NCBI RefSeq assembly: GCF_947495275.1
Contig: NZ_CANLYL010000002.1
Coordinates: 434,001 to 498,000 of the forward strand
DNA: 64,000 nucleotides
Direction of reading: 5' to 3'
Origin: an uncultured Roseobacter sp.
GTDB taxonomy: Bacteria; Pseudomonadota; Alphaproteobacteria; Rhodobacterales; Rhodobacteraceae
Part shown: piece after piece, positions 35,548-45,390 of the stretch
Position numbering within the stretch: position 1 is the first letter of the stretch
How the letters are laid out: each line of letters opens with the position of its first letter
Made by a program: the position numbers and the translations under genes
Notes under the pieces: generated by a model
Databases searched by the model: none
The model's input: the letters and a program-made list of their open reading frames with translations, nothing else
Told to the model about the DNA's origin: nothing

Positions 35548-35638
35548 TGACGCCCCCCTGTCATTTCAACCTTGCTACGCGATGCGCGGGAGCTGATCAA
35601 CGGGGGGACGAAATTGTGATATCGACGGAGGTGAGGGC

Positions 35639-36667
35639 TTATGCAATTGCCTGCCAGATCATGCCTGCGATGACAGATCCGATCAGCGCGTAGCCAAGAT
35701 ACGCGATGAAGACCTTCGGTTTCACCAATGCCCAGACCGCAATGGCTGCGGGAATACAACTGACCCCACCGGCAATCACAAAGGACATGGCAGCACCGGG
35801 GGCCATACCCTGGGCCAGCAGGGCGTCAACCAGCGGTACGGCGGCGTAGCCGTTGAGGTATGCCGGGGCGCCGACCAATGCCCCCATGAGGATGGGCCAG
35901 ATACCTTCGCCGCCCAACAGTCCGGCAATCATCTCTGCGGGGACATAGGCGAGCATCATCGCCTCGATGACATATGCCAGCGTCAGCCATTTCAGCAGGA
36001 AGAGGGCGTTTTCCAGCGCGGTGTCCTTGAACACGGCGCTGCGCTCTGATGCCTGCCAGAACCGCCAGACCGGGGTCCCGCTGAAAGGTTCCTTGACGCC
36101 GCAGCACCCACCGACGGCGGGGCGTTCTCTCAGCGGGTTTGAAAACACCGGTGTGTTGGCAAAGAGCATTGTGCCAAAGCCGCCCAGGACACCGAGACCG
36201 ATGGCGGACAGTGCTTTTGCCGTTGCAAACTCCCAGCCCAGAGTTCCGGATGTGATCGCGAACATTGCAGGGTCCATCAGGGGAGACGCCAGCCAGAAAG
36301 CCATGACAGCGCCCAGCGGCGCACCCACAGCCAGCAGAGCCGCGATGAAGGGGATCACTTCGCAGCTACAGAAGGGGGACAAGCCCCCCAGCAAGGCGGC
36401 CATCACCATCATGCGTGCTTGATTTCCTGAAAAGGCCTTGGCGAGGAGGTTTTCGGACCCGGATGCCTTGAGGTAGGCCACAGCGAGGACTGCAAAAAGA
36501 ATGAAAGGCGCTGTACCTGCCAATGCTTCGATCAGAAAGGTGAGCGTTGGCGTGAACTGCGGAGTGTCGAAGACAGCAATTAGCAACAGAAGCACCAGAG
36601 TGACACCCCATGCGTTGAGCTTGGGAAAACGGCGAGCGCTGTCTTGGGAGTGGGTTGTGTCAGCCAT
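35639..36667 (-). CDS. UPF0718/DUF318-type metal permease
   Basis: 342 residues from the ATG at 36667, which overlaps the ArsR stop by eight bases and has GGAGA upstream. About eight to ten membrane segments, with the family motif GLSPFCSCEVIPFIAALLAVGAPLGAVMAFWLASPLMDP repeated in weaker form in the C-terminal half (GAPAYLNGYAAVPLVDALLAQGMAPGAAMSF). A cytoplasmic GGCCG segment between the halves could bind metal. Relatives (SO_0444 type) are proposed copper/zinc effluxers. The adjoining ArsR regulator supports a metal or metalloid role. Confidence 0.82.
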   Translation of the reverse strand: MADTTHSQDSARRFPKLNAWGVTLVLLLLIAVFDTPQFTPTLTFLIEALAGTAPFILFAVLAVAYLKASGSENLLAKAFSGNQARMMVMAALLGGLSPFCSCEVIPFIAALLAVGAPLGAVMAFWLASPLMDPAMFAITSGTLGWEFATAKALSAIGLGVLGGFGTMLFANTPVFSNPLRERPAVGGCCGVKEPFSGTPVWRFWQASERSAVFKDTALENALFLLKWLTLAYVIEAMMLAYVPAEMIAGLLGGEGIWPILMGALVGAPAYLNGYAAVPLVDALLAQGMAPGAAMSFVIAGGVSCIPAAIAVWALVKPKVFIAYLGYALIGSVIAGMIWQAIA

Positions 36668-37004
36668 GATCGTGATCTCCACAGGGGGAAGGGCTGTCGG
36701 CACAGCATTCGTTCAACAGGAACTCCGAAAGGCCCTGCACCTCTTCATAGGCAATTGCAGCACAGATGATACTGCGCCCTTGTTTTGCCTGCGTGACCAA
36801 TCCGGCGGATGCCAGTATTTTCATATGATGCGTCAGGGTAGACCCCGTGACGCCGGTTCGGGTGCCAAGTTCACCGATGCTGAGGCCTTCCGGGCCGGCG
36901 CGTACAAGGCTCCGCAAAACAGCGAGGCGTTGCTCTGAGCCGAGTGCAGCAAAGCGCGCGGCAGCTATAGTGAGATCAAGATCTTCGGGTTTATTTATTT
37001 TCAT
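36660..37004 (-). CDS. ArsR-family metal-responsive repressor
   Basis: 114 residues. The winged-helix DNA-binding segment is LSIGELGTRTGVTGSTLTHHMKILASAGLV. The C-terminal tail NECCADSPSPCGDHDHG is rich in Cys, His and Asp and is a likely metal-sensing site. A dyad lies directly before the ATG with no room for a Shine-Dalgarno sequence, so translation may be leaderless and autorepressed. It is translationally coupled to the permease gene. Confidence 0.9.
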   Translation of the reverse strand: MKINKPEDLDLTIAAARFAALGSEQRLAVLRSLVRAGPEGLSIGELGTRTGVTGSTLTHHMKILASAGLVTQAKQGRSIICAAIAYEEVQGLSEFLLNECCADSPSPCGDHDHG

Positions 37005-37024
37005 GATTCTAGAAATATAGAATC
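37005..37024 (-). promoter_or_regulatory. Dyad abutting the arsR start, candidate operator
   Basis: GATTCTA and TAGAATC form a perfect 7-bp inverted repeat around six bases, ending at the base before the arsR ATG. On the minus strand TATATT inside it could serve as a -10 box with the transcript starting at or beside the ATG; TTGCCA lies 15 bases upstream as a poor -35. Binding of ArsR here would block its own promoter. Confidence 0.6.
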
Positions 37025-37196
37025 AATACTTCGCTGGCAAGAGACATTTCGATGAAATTCGAAATAATGATGATCGCCCTGATGGCTCAGAAAAATACCG
37101 AGATCACAGCAATGGCGGGCGGCGTCGACAGTGTTTCTTGGGTCGCCATCTCAATGATCAGGCCTGATCCTTCCTGGGCACCCCGCCCGGCGAACC

Positions 37197-40100
37197 CTAT
37201 CCCTGCAGCGCCTTGACGCCGACATCACCGTCGGCCTGCGCACGGATGGCGAGGGCAGCGGCATAGCTGCCGGCCGCGGTCGTGAAATAAGGTATCTTGT
37301 CGTAAAGCGCGATGGAGCGGATGGATTTGCTGTCCTCCACTGCCTGCGCGCCTTCGGTGGTGTTCATCACCAGATGAATGGCCTCGTCCTTCATCATGTC
37401 GGTCACGTCGGGGCGGCCCTCATAGACCTTGTTGACCACACCGCAGGCCAGATCGTGACCTGTCAGCCATTTGGCGGTGCCGCGGGTTGCGACCAGCGAG
37501 AAGCCCTGATCAAGCAGGATACGTGCGGCAGAGAGCATGTCGTCGGTTTTATCCGCATCCTTGATCGACAGGAATGCGCACCCCTTGGACGGCAGGATCG
37601 TGCCCGCGCCCATCTGCGCCTTGAGGAAAGCGCGCGGGAAATCGCGGTCCCATCCCATGACCTCGCCGGTGGAGCGCATTTCGGGGCCCAAAAGCGTGTC
37701 CACGCCGGGGAAGCGGGCGAAGGGCAGCACGGCCTCCTTGACCGAAAACCACGGCATGTTCGGATCGGCCAGCGTCATCGGATCGCCCAGGGGCAGGGTG
37801 GCCTCATAGGCGGCATCGGCGTCATAGGGGGCGCGCTGCGGGAAATTGCTGAGCGGTTCACCGGCCATGATGCGCGCGGCGATGGAGGCAATGGCCGAAT
37901 CCGTGGCCTTGGCGACAAAGGGCACGGTGCGCGAGGCACGCGGATTGACCTCGATGAGGAAAATCTCGCCGTCCTTGATGGCGAACTGGATGTTCATCAG
38001 CCCCACAACGTTCAGCGCCTTTGCTAGCGCGTGGGTCTGGGTTTCGATCTCCGCTATCACATCGCGGGGCAGCGAATAGGGGGGCAGGGAGCAGGCGCTG
38101 TCGCCGGAATGCACGCCCGCCTCTTCAATGTGCTGCATGATGCCAGCCACATGGACGTCTTCACCGTCACAAAGTGCGTCCACATCCAGTTCAACCGCCC
38201 CGGCCAGATAGCTGTCAAGCAGAACGGGGCTGTCGCCCGACACCACCACGGCGCTGGTGATGTAGCGTTCCAGACTGGCCTGATCACGCACGATTTCCAT
38301 CGCGCGCCCGCCCAGCACATAAGACGGCCGGATGACCAGCGGGAAGCCGATATCCTTTGCAATTTCAAGCGCTTCGGCGTCTGAATGGGCAATGCCGTTG
38401 TTGGGCTGTTTCAGGCCAAGCCCCTGAACCAGCTGTTGGAACCGCTCTCGGTCTTCGGCCAGATCAATGGCGTCGGGCGTGGTGCCCAGAATAGGGATGC
38501 CCTCTTCGTGCAGAGCCTGCGCGATCTTGAGCGGCGTCTGTCCGCCGAACTGCACGATCACCCCGTGCAATGTGCCGTTTTCCTGCTCCACCCGCAGGAT
38601 TTCCATGACATGCTCAAAGGTAAGCGGTTCGAAATAAAGCCGGTCGGAGGTGTCATAATCGGTGGAAACTGTTTCGGGATTGCAGTTGACCATGATGGTT
38701 TCATAGCCCGCATCCGTCAGTGCGTAGCAGGCATGGCAGCAGCAATAGTCAAATTCGATCCCCTGACCGATGCGGTTGGGACCACCGCCCAGAATGACCA
38801 CTTTCTTGCGGTCGGACGGGCGCGCTTCGCACTCGACCTCGCCAAAAACCGGGGCTTCATAGGTGGAGTACATATAAGGCGTTTGCGCCTCGAATTCGGC
38901 TGCACAGGTGTCGATGCGCTTGAAGACAGCAGTCACGCCTTCGGCATGGCGGGTCTTGCGAACCTCACTCTCGGTTTTGCCCGAAAGCTCGGCTAGGCGA
39001 GCGTCGGTGAAACCCATCATCTTGAGGTGTCGCAGACCGGCGGCATCGCGCGGCAGCCCGTTCATGTGGACCTGCGCCTCAGCCTGGATGATCTCGCGGA
39101 TACGGGCGAGGAACCACGGGTCGAACATGGTCACCGCGTGGATATCTTCGTCGCTCATGCCGTGGCGCATGGCCTGTGCGATCGTACGCAGCCGGTCAGG
39201 GGTCTGCTGGCTGATTGCCTTGACAATGGCCGCGGTGTCAGGCGCGCCGGGGATGTCGATTTCGTTGAAACCGGTCAGCCCCTCTTCCATGGAAGCCAGC
39301 GCTTTTTGCATGGATTCGTGGATCGTGCGGCCAATCGACATGGCCTCGCCGACAGATTTCATTGCGGTGGTGAGGTCCGGCGTGGAGCCGGGGAATTTCT
39401 CAAAGGCGAATTTCGGGATTTTGGTGACGACATAGTCAATGGTCGGCTCAAATGACGCCGGCGTGACCTTGGTGATATCATTGTCAAGCTCATCCAGCGT
39501 GTAGCCCACCGCAAGTTTTGCGGCGATCTTGGCAATCGGAAATCCTGTCGCCTTGGAGGCCAGCGCAGAGGATCGGCTGACCCGTGGGTTCATTTCAATC
39601 ACCACCATGCGACCGTCTTCAGGGTTCACCGCCCATTGCACGTTGGAACCACCGGTCTCCACGCCGATCTCGCGCAGCACTGCGATGGAGTGGTTTCGCA
39701 TGATCTGGTATTCTTTGTCCGTGAGCGTCAACGCAGGGGCCACGGTGATGCTATCGCCGGTGTGCACGCCCATCGGGTCTACGTTTTCGATGGAGCAAAC
39801 GATGATCGCGTTGTCGGCAGTGTCGCGCACCACCTCCATCTCGTATTCCTTCCAGCCCAGAAGGGATTCATCAACGAGGATTTGCCCCACAGGCGAGGCA
39901 TCCATGCCGGAGCGGCAGATCGCCTCGTAGTCATCGCGGTTGTAGGCCACGCCACCACCGGTACCGCCCATGGTGAATGCCGGGCGAATGATCGCTGGCA
40001 GTCCGACCTCTTCCAAGGTTTCAAGGGCGATCGCCACACCTGCGGCCAGATCCTTCTTGCCGTTTTCATCTTTCGGGGCGGTGACAATGGCAGCTTTGGG

Positions 40101-40529
40101 GTTTTCGATGCCCAGCCGATCCATCGCTTCGCGAAAGAGCTTGCGGTCCTCGGCCATCTCGATGGCGTCGCGTTTGGCCCCGATCATCTCGACGTTGAAC
40201 GTGTCCAGGACACCCATTTCTTCAAGCGCCAACGATGTGTTGAGACCGGTCTGCCCGCCCATCGTCGGCAGCAATGCGTCGGGACGTTCTTTTTCAATGA
40301 TCTTTGCCACCATCTCGGGCGTGATGGGCTCGATATAGGTGGCATCCGCAAGGCCCGGGTCGGTCATGATCGTCGCGGGGTTGGAGTTGACTAGAATGAC
40401 CCGGTAACCTTCCTCCTTGAGCGCTTTGCAGGCCTGAGCGCCGGAGTAGTCGAATTCGCAGGCCTGTCCGATCACGATGGGGCCAGCTCCGATGATCATG
40501 ATGGAATTGATATCGGTTCTCTTTGGCAT
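37197..40529 (-). CDS. carB: Carbamoyl-phosphate synthase large subunit
   Basis: 1110 residues, slightly longer than the 1073 of E. coli and very similar at the N-terminus ([58 protein letters not shown] region). Two tandem ATP-grasp modules are visible, the second starting near [23 protein letters not shown], followed by an MGS-like allosteric domain with GTAKWL. It makes carbamoyl phosphate for arginine and pyrimidine synthesis; carA is not adjacent. The 192 bases after the stop hold a 14-bp palindrome (37156-37169) without a T-run. Confidence 0.97.
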   Translation of the reverse strand: MPKRTDINSIMIIGAGPIVIGQACEFDYSGAQACKALKEEGYRVILVNSNPATIMTDPGLADATYIEPITPEMVAKIIEKERPDALLPTMGGQTGLNTSLALEEMGVLDTFNVEMIGAKRDAIEMAEDRKLFREAMDRLGIENPKAAIVTAPKDENGKKDLAAGVAIALETLEEVGLPAIIRPAFTMGGTGGGVAYNRDDYEAICRSGMDASPVGQILVDESLLGWKEYEMEVVRDTADNAIIVCSIENVDPMGVHTGDSITVAPALTLTDKEYQIMRNHSIAVLREIGVETGGSNVQWAVNPEDGRMVVIEMNPRVSRSSALASKATGFPIAKIAAKLAVGYTLDELDNDITKVTPASFEPTIDYVVTKIPKFAFEKFPGSTPDLTTAMKSVGEAMSIGRTIHESMQKALASMEEGLTGFNEIDIPGAPDTAAIVKAISQQTPDRLRTIAQAMRHGMSDEDIHAVTMFDPWFLARIREIIQAEAQVHMNGLPRDAAGLRHLKMMGFTDARLAELSGKTESEVRKTRHAEGVTAVFKRIDTCAAEFEAQTPYMYSTYEAPVFGEVECEARPSDRKKVVILGGGPNRIGQGIEFDYCCCHACYALTDAGYETIMVNCNPETVSTDYDTSDRLYFEPLTFEHVMEILRVEQENGTLHGVIVQFGGQTPLKIAQALHEEGIPILGTTPDAIDLAEDRERFQQLVQGLGLKQPNNGIAHSDAEALEIAKDIGFPLVIRPSYVLGGRAMEIVRDQASLERYITSAVVVSGDSPVLLDSYLAGAVELDVDALCDGEDVHVAGIMQHIEEAGVHSGDSACSLPPYSLPRDVIAEIETQTHALAKALNVVGLMNIQFAIKDGEIFLIEVNPRASRTVPFVAKATDSAIASIAARIMAGEPLSNFPQRAPYDADAAYEATLPLGDPMTLADPNMPWFSVKEAVLPFARFPGVDTLLGPEMRSTGEVMGWDRDFPRAFLKAQMGAGTILPSKGCAFLSIKDADKTDDMLSAARILLDQGFSLVATRGTAKWLTGHDLACGVVNKVYEGRPDVTDMMKDEAIHLVMNTTEGAQAVEDSKSIRSIALYDKIPYFTTAAGSYAAALAIRAQADGDVGVKALQG

Positions 40530-40658
40530 GATCAGGCCCCTTATCTTCTGGACACGCCCGTGTGTCCAAATTGTCCTGCGTTATAGGCAAGCGCGGGCGC
40601 TGCGCAAGGGGGGAATGACGCTGTGGGCAGGATAATGGAAGACAATACGCACAGACGA

Positions 40659-40686
40659 TAAAAAGGCGACCGCATCAGGGTCGCCT
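40659..40686 (-). terminator. Rho-independent terminator of the VPLPA-CTERM gene
   Basis: On the minus strand AGGCGACC and GGTCGCCT form an 8-bp perfect stem with a 7-base loop, running straight into five T residues. It lies 25 bases after the stop of the sorted protein gene at 40711 and separates it from carB. Confidence 0.88.
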
Positions 40687-40710
40687 ACATCATCCTTTTT
40701 GGGATATATC

Positions 40711-41340
40711 TCAGGATTTCTTGCGACGCCGCATCACGCCGAAACCAGCAAGAGCGGTGCCCAACAGCATCATGGAGGCAGGGATTGGTACAGGCGACAC
40801 ATCTACCAGTTCCACATCGTCGAGAGATATGGTGGTTTCGTCATTCGGTACGTCGTCCTGTACAAAAAACTGTGGTTGCGAACCACCGCCAATGCCACCC
40901 GGGAAGCCGCCGAACGACCCGAACCGCAGGCGGTCAAGGGGAATGCCCGCAAATGTACGCGGTGTGAAAACCTGCGGTACATTCAAGACGTTCAGCGCTT
41001 CGGAGATAACTTCCTTATCATCCAGGAAGCCTGTCACGGTGACGACATCGCCAAACAATTTGTCGGTGCTCAGTTCAACCGATTTGAATTCAAAAGGTTT
41101 GTCCAGAGACACAACTTCAAAAAACGAGACAGTCGTGTCCGAAAAAGAAGCGAGCTTGACTTTGATGTCGCCGTCATCCGACCCAAACGCAGCATTCTGA
41201 GCTCTGAACTCGACGCCCGCGGATTCAGCACCCTGCACGCTGTCGGCAATGGAGAAACGTTGAAAATTAAGGGATGACGCAGCCACGGCTGCCGTCAGGC
41301 CAAGCCCGGCAGTAAGTACAAGTGTGAACAAGTTCTTCAT
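40711..41340 (-). CDS. Secreted protein with VPLPA-CTERM-type sorting signal
   Basis: 209 residues. An N-terminal signal peptide of about 21 residues ends AVAAS. The last 27 residues follow the exosortase sorting layout: motif VPIPASMMLL, a hydrophobic helix GTALAGFGV and the basic tail MRRRKKS, matching the VPLPA-CTERM class of Rhodobacterales that is processed by exosortase D. The mature domain is beta-rich with no cysteine and has a Gly/Phe-rich loop (FGSFGGFPGGIGGG). It is probably surface- or matrix-bound; no exosortase gene is in the window. The 185 bases upstream are AT-rich. Confidence 0.85.
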   Translation of the reverse strand: MKNLFTLVLTAGLGLTAAVAASSLNFQRFSIADSVQGAESAGVEFRAQNAAFGSDDGDIKVKLASFSDTTVSFFEVVSLDKPFEFKSVELSTDKLFGDVVTVTGFLDDKEVISEALNVLNVPQVFTPRTFAGIPLDRLRFGSFGGFPGGIGGGSQPQFFVQDDVPNDETTISLDDVELVDVSPVPIPASMMLLGTALAGFGVMRRRKKS

Positions 41341-41525
41341 AAATCCCTCACCAACGAAATCACCAAAAAACTGACATTACGCATTACAGAAGACTCCAAA
41401 AACACGAAAAATGCAAGAAATTTGATAAAAACTTATTGAATTACAGTGTATTTAGCCGTTTTCAACGCCGCAATGGCACCTGTTGATAACTATTGTTCTC
41501 AACTGCGAAACAGTGATCCCCAAGA

Positions 41526-42284
41526 CTAGTCCAGTTTGAAAAAAGCTCTCAGCGCGGCTTCAAACTCACGCGGTTTATCCGCGTGAAGCCAGTGACCGGC
41601 AGCCGGCAGCTTTGCAAAACGCGCAGTTGGAAAGAGTTTTTTGATGATGGGGCGGTGTTCTGGGGTGACGTAGTCGGAGTCCGCCCCGGTCAAGAATAAC
41701 GTTGGCTTGTCGAACTGGCCAGCGATCTGTGGAAAGGAGAGTATCTTGTCCATTTCCTCGGCAAGTACGTCCAGATTCAAGCGCCAGCGTTTAGCGTTAT
41801 GGTCGAGAGACTGTGTAAAGAAACTCTGCAACGCGGGTTCGACACCCAATTCTGCAAGTTGCTTCTCTGCATCTGACCGGCGTGTGATCTGCGTCAGATC
41901 AACGCCGCGCATTGCGGTGATGAATTGTATCTGGCTGTGGGTATAGGCTACCGGGGCAATATCACCGACGACCAATCGTTCGACCAGCTGAGGGTTTTCC
42001 AAGGCCAGCACCATGGCTGCCTTGCCCCCCATGGAATGCCCGACAACATGTACGGGGCCTCCGATCTGCTCGATCATTTCTGCCAGATCACCGGCCATAT
42101 CGGCATAGGTGTGTGTCGGTTTCCAGTCGCTGTAGCCATGGTTGCGCTGATCAACGGTGATCACATGCGCCACGTCGGACAGGCGTTTGGCGATGGCCCC
42201 CCAGTTTCGTCCGGACCCGTAAAGACCGTGAACGATCAAAATCTTTGGCGCATCCTTGGCACCGAATTCATAAGAGTTCAGCAT
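41526..42284 (-). CDS. Alpha/beta hydrolase (YbfF/ABHD11-like)
   Basis: 252 residues. The oxyanion block is LIVHGLYGSGRNWGAIAKRL, the nucleophile elbow is VGHSMGGKAA with Ser84, the acid is probably Asp in FLTGADSDYV, and the catalytic His is in LPAAGHWLHADKP. The pattern DQRNHGYSDW after the first strand is typical of the YbfF/ABHD11 esterase group. Substrate unknown. Single gene with no evident operon partner. Confidence 0.88.
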   Translation of the reverse strand: MLNSYEFGAKDAPKILIVHGLYGSGRNWGAIAKRLSDVAHVITVDQRNHGYSDWKPTHTYADMAGDLAEMIEQIGGPVHVVGHSMGGKAAMVLALENPQLVERLVVGDIAPVAYTHSQIQFITAMRGVDLTQITRRSDAEKQLAELGVEPALQSFFTQSLDHNAKRWRLNLDVLAEEMDKILSFPQIAGQFDKPTLFLTGADSDYVTPEHRPIIKKLFPTARFAKLPAAGHWLHADKPREFEAALRAFFKLD

Positions 42285-42360
42285 GCGTAAGAGCTAGCGG
42301 ATTCGATCTTCATCTGCCAGCCCTATTGCGCCGGATCAACCGGGATGGTTAGGTTTTGCG

Positions 42361-42735
42361 ATGAAATCACCTGACGATATAGAACAGATGGCGCAGGCGC
42401 TGAAAGACGCGATGCAAAAGCACCTGGGCGTTAAAGGGCGCAATCTCCGACACGCGGTTCGAAAGGCCGGACGTCGCCTGCCCAAGAAGTTGCGGGCCCC
42501 TGCAAGGCTGATGGCTCAGGCAGAAGCCGTCAGCGGCAATCTGAAGCTTTTGCGGCAGCTTGATACAAGCAAGATTGAAAGCGCCTATGCAGACCTTTCT
42601 GCGCATCTGTCGGCGATTGATCGTGCTGCCGAAAGGCGCGCGCGCATTCTGTCAGTGCTGGCGGTCATAGCTTTCAACCTGATCATTGTTTTTGCCGCCT
42701 GGGTGATCTGGCTGAAGGCGCGCGGTTCTATCTGA
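42361..42735 (+). CDS. Hypothetical protein with one C-terminal membrane segment
   Basis: 124 residues. The N-terminal 90 residues are charged and probably helical (Lys/Arg-rich at 25-50), followed by a membrane segment at about 95-118 and a short basic tail. No family recognised. It is monocistronic and diverges from the hydrolase gene. Confidence 0.65.
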   Translation: MKSPDDIEQMAQALKDAMQKHLGVKGRNLRHAVRKAGRRLPKKLRAPARLMAQAEAVSGNLKLLRQLDTSKIESAYADLSAHLSAIDRAAERRARILSVLAVIAFNLIIVFAAWVIWLKARGSI

Positions 42736-42890
42736 ATATCTGTCAAGACTCGATCCCAACGGATGCGCGCCACCCCGATACCTTAAAAGTAACCCGGAAA
42801 ACCGGATGCCTCAGTCGCCAGATGGATAACTGGCCGTTCACCATGCCGCCATTGCCGGCATCAGGAGTTTCGGCCGCAAAAAGGCGCTAT

Positions 42891-42988
42891 AGCGTTTCGA
42901 CTTTACGTTGGATCGCTTGTTCGCGGCTTCTTCCTTCAGTGACACGCGAAAAGCGATGTTCGATGTCTCAAGGTAAAGTCGAAATGCT
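42891..42988. repeat. Nested inverted repeat, possible structured RNA or small mobile remnant
   Basis: Outer arms of 16 bases (42891-42906 and 42973-42988) pair at 15 positions; their core is TTTCGACTTTAC against GTAAAGTCGAAA. Inside them, 42912-42925 and 42945-42957 pair again (ATCGCTT-TTCGCG with one extra base on the left arm), leaving a 19-base loop. The asymmetric gaps between the two stems are 5 and 15 bases. It does not resemble a terminator and I do not recognise the family. Confidence 0.6.
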
Positions 42989-43058
42989 GAAGTATTTCAT
43001 ATCTGTCGTTTGGAGACGTCACCCGATCAGCCCATTGCCACGTTGCTACCAAATGAAA

Positions 43059-43085
43059 CGCCCCCAAGGGGAAACCCAGGGGGCG
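43059..43085 (-). terminator. Terminator of glyA
   Basis: On the minus strand CGCCCCC and GGGGGCG, then GGG and CCC, form a two-part stem around a TTTC loop with a small internal bulge. A short T-rich stretch (TTTCATTT) follows. It starts 23 bases after the glyA stop. Confidence 0.75.
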
Positions 43086-43108
43086 CTCTCATTGCAAAAA
43101 TATGGTAG

Positions 43109-44404
43109 TCAGAGGTTTGGATACATCGGAAAACGCGCGCAAAGTTCCGCAACTTCGGCCTTGACCTTCTCTTCGACCGCCGCGTTGCCTTCTTCGCCGT
43201 TGGCCGCAAGCCCGTCGACAACTTCGATGATCCAGTCGGCGATCTGGCGGAATTCGGGTTCGCCAAATCCGCGCGTGGTTCCGGCGGGGCTGCCCAGACG
43301 AATGCCCGAGGTGATGGTTGGTTTTTCTGGATCGAAAGGCACGCCGTTCTTGTTGCAGGTGATATGCGCCCGGCCCAGAGCCTTTTCGGTGGCGTTCCCT
43401 TTGACGCCCTTGGGACGCAGGTCAACCAGCAGCACGTGCGTGTCGGTGCCATGGGTGACCGTGTCCAGCCCGCCCTTGATCAATTGATCGCTGAGGGCTT
43501 GCGCATTGGCGATGACCTGCTTGATGTAGTCCTTGAATTCCGGGCGCAGCGCTTCGCCAAAGGCAACGGCTTTGCCGGCGATGACATGCATCAGCGGGCC
43601 GCCCTGAATGCCGGGGAAGATGGCTGAATTGAATTTCTTCGCCAGCGCCTCGTCATTGGTCAGGATCATCCCACCGCGCGGGCCCCTCAAAGTTTTATGC
43701 GTTGTCGTTGTGGCCACATGGGCATGCGGGAAGGGGCTGGGGTGTTCACCCGCAGCTACGAGGCCCGCGAAATGTGCCATGTCCACATGCAGATAAGCGC
43801 CCACCATATCGGCAATCTCGCGCATGCGGGCAAAGTCGATCTGGCGCGGAATGGCGGAGCCGCCCGCGATGATCATCTTGGGCTGATGCTCTTTGGCGAG
43901 CGCTTCGACCTGATCGTAATCGAGCAGATTGTCTTGTTGGCGCACGCCGTATTGCACCGCATTGAACCACTTGCCCGATTGGTTGGGACGCGCGCCATGG
44001 GTCAGGTGACCGCCTGCATCCAGGCTCATGCCGAGGATCGTGTCACCGGGCTGTAATAGCGCCTGAAATACCCCTTGGTTGGCTTGCGAGCCGGAGTTCG
44101 GCTGCACATTTGCAAACCCGCATTCAAAGAGCTTGCAAGCCCGCTCTATCGCCAGTTCCTCCGCAATATCAACATATTGGCAGCCGCCATAATAGCGTCG
44201 GCCAGGGTAGCCTTCAGCATATTTGTTGGTCATGATGGAGCCTTGCGCCTCCAGCACGGCCGCTGAGACGATGTTTTCCGAAGCGATCAGTTCAATCTCG
44301 TCGCGCTGACGGCCCAATTCCTTGGTGATCGACCCGAAAATTTCAGGATCACTGTCAGCCAGTCTGGCCGTAAAGAAACCGGGGGTTCGGTGGGGGGCAT
44401 TCAT
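43109..44404 (-). CDS. glyA: Serine hydroxymethyltransferase
   Basis: 431 residues from the ATG at 44404, preceded by GGGAG. Family blocks: [78 protein letters not shown], and the PLP lysine in [15 protein letters not shown]. It interconverts serine and glycine with tetrahydrofolate, supplying one-carbon units. It diverges from nadK with about 220 bases between starts; I saw no recognisable riboswitch there. Confidence 0.97.
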   Translation of the reverse strand: MNAPHRTPGFFTARLADSDPEIFGSITKELGRQRDEIELIASENIVSAAVLEAQGSIMTNKYAEGYPGRRYYGGCQYVDIAEELAIERACKLFECGFANVQPNSGSQANQGVFQALLQPGDTILGMSLDAGGHLTHGARPNQSGKWFNAVQYGVRQQDNLLDYDQVEALAKEHQPKMIIAGGSAIPRQIDFARMREIADMVGAYLHVDMAHFAGLVAAGEHPSPFPHAHVATTTTHKTLRGPRGGMILTNDEALAKKFNSAIFPGIQGGPLMHVIAGKAVAFGEALRPEFKDYIKQVIANAQALSDQLIKGGLDTVTHGTDTHVLLVDLRPKGVKGNATEKALGRAHITCNKNGVPFDPEKPTITSGIRLGSPAGTTRGFGEPEFRQIADWIIEVVDGLAANGEEGNAAVEEKVKAEVAELCARFPMYPNL

Positions 44405-44628
44405 AGGTCGTCTCCCTGTCAAAAAGAGCGTTGATTTGCCGCTGCGTAACGGAAACCGCAAAGGGGTAAAAGATGGTAAAGCGACGCATGGCGGGGTCAG
44501 TGCGTCGTTCTAGCGTTTTGGCAAAGACCCGCGCAAGACCGGGCAAAGGCAAAACAGACGTGATGCGCTGGTCAGCGGATCGGATATGTGTTTGTTTTGG
44601 GACGCAAAGTGCTTGATCGGAAACATTG

Positions 44629-45390
44629 ATGCCGAAGAAAATCGCCTTTACCGCCAGCCGCGCGGATGTCGCCCAAACTGCGCGGGCGGCGTTGATCACG
44701 CGCTATGGCGACGTGGAGCTTCAGGAGGCGGAGGTGATCGTGGCGCTGGGCGGTGACGGCTTCATGTTGCAAACACTGCACGATGTGCAGCCCCTGGGCA
44801 TACCGGTCTACGGCATGAACCGGGGGACCATCGGATTTTTGATGAACACCTATTCCGAAATTGACCTGCCAGAACGGCTTGCTGCTGCGGAAGAGGCGGA
44901 ACTCAACCCGCTGAGCATGACGGCGACGCGCGCGGATGGCACGCTGGCCAAGGCGCTGGCCATCAATGAGGTTTCGCTGCTGCGCGCGGGGCCACAGGCA
45001 GCCAAGCTGAAGATCACGGTGGACGGGCGTGTGCGCATGGCCGAACTGGTCTGTGACGGGGCGCTGGTGGCCACGCCCGCAGGGTCAACGGCCTATAACT
45101 ACTCCGCGCATGGTCCGATCATCCCGATCGGCTCGGAAGTGCTGGCGCTGACCGCGATGAGCGCGTTTCGCCCGCGTCGGTGGCGCGGCGCGCTGCTGCC
45201 CAAACACGCGGTTGTGCAGATTGACGTGCTAGAGGCGGAAAAACGCCCCGTCATGGCTGAAGCGGATGCCAATTCGGTCACGGATGTCACCTGCGTGGAG
45301 ATCAAATCCGATCCTAGCGTGGTGCACCGTATTCTGTTTGACCCCGGTCACGGGCTCGAAGAACGGCTGATCAACGAGCAGTTTACATGA
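44629..45390 (+). CDS. nadK: NAD kinase
   Basis: 253 residues from the ATG at 44629. The GGDG motif (41-44, in [10 protein letters not shown]) and the NAD-binding block [33 protein letters not shown] are intact. It phosphorylates NAD to NADP. Its stop overlaps the start of the next gene by four bases (ATGA), linking NADP synthesis to the BciB-like reductase. Confidence 0.95.
   Translation: MPKKIAFTASRADVAQTARAALITRYGDVELQEAEVIVALGGDGFMLQTLHDVQPLGIPVYGMNRGTIGFLMNTYSEIDLPERLAAAEEAELNPLSMTATRADGTLAKALAINEVSLLRAGPQAAKLKITVDGRVRMAELVCDGALVATPAGSTAYNYSAHGPIIPIGSEVLALTAMSAFRPRRWRGALLPKHAVVQIDVLEAEKRPVMAEADANSVTDVTCVEIKSDPSVVHRILFDPGHGLEERLINEQFT

Larger units (their letters stand above)
42736..43108. 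other. 373-base intergenic region with a long dyad
   Basis: No credible gene. It holds the dyad at 42891-42988 described separately and the glyA terminator at 43059-43085. The open frame across 42822-43487 runs antisense into glyA and has no protein-like character. Confidence 0.6.

Noticed and set aside
37156-37169. 14-bp perfect palindrome GATCAGGCCTGATC after carB
   Set aside because: No loop or T-run, so not a terminator, and no nearby promoter to regulate; may be chance.
42822-43487. Open frame of 221 codons on the plus strand running from the intergenic region into glyA
   Set aside because: Most of it is antisense to glyA, it crosses the glyA terminator, and it has no ribosome site or motif.
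44405-44628. Possible riboswitch upstream of glyA
   Set aside because: I looked for glycine, tetrahydrofolate and SAM aptamer cores and recognised none in the 220-base gap.
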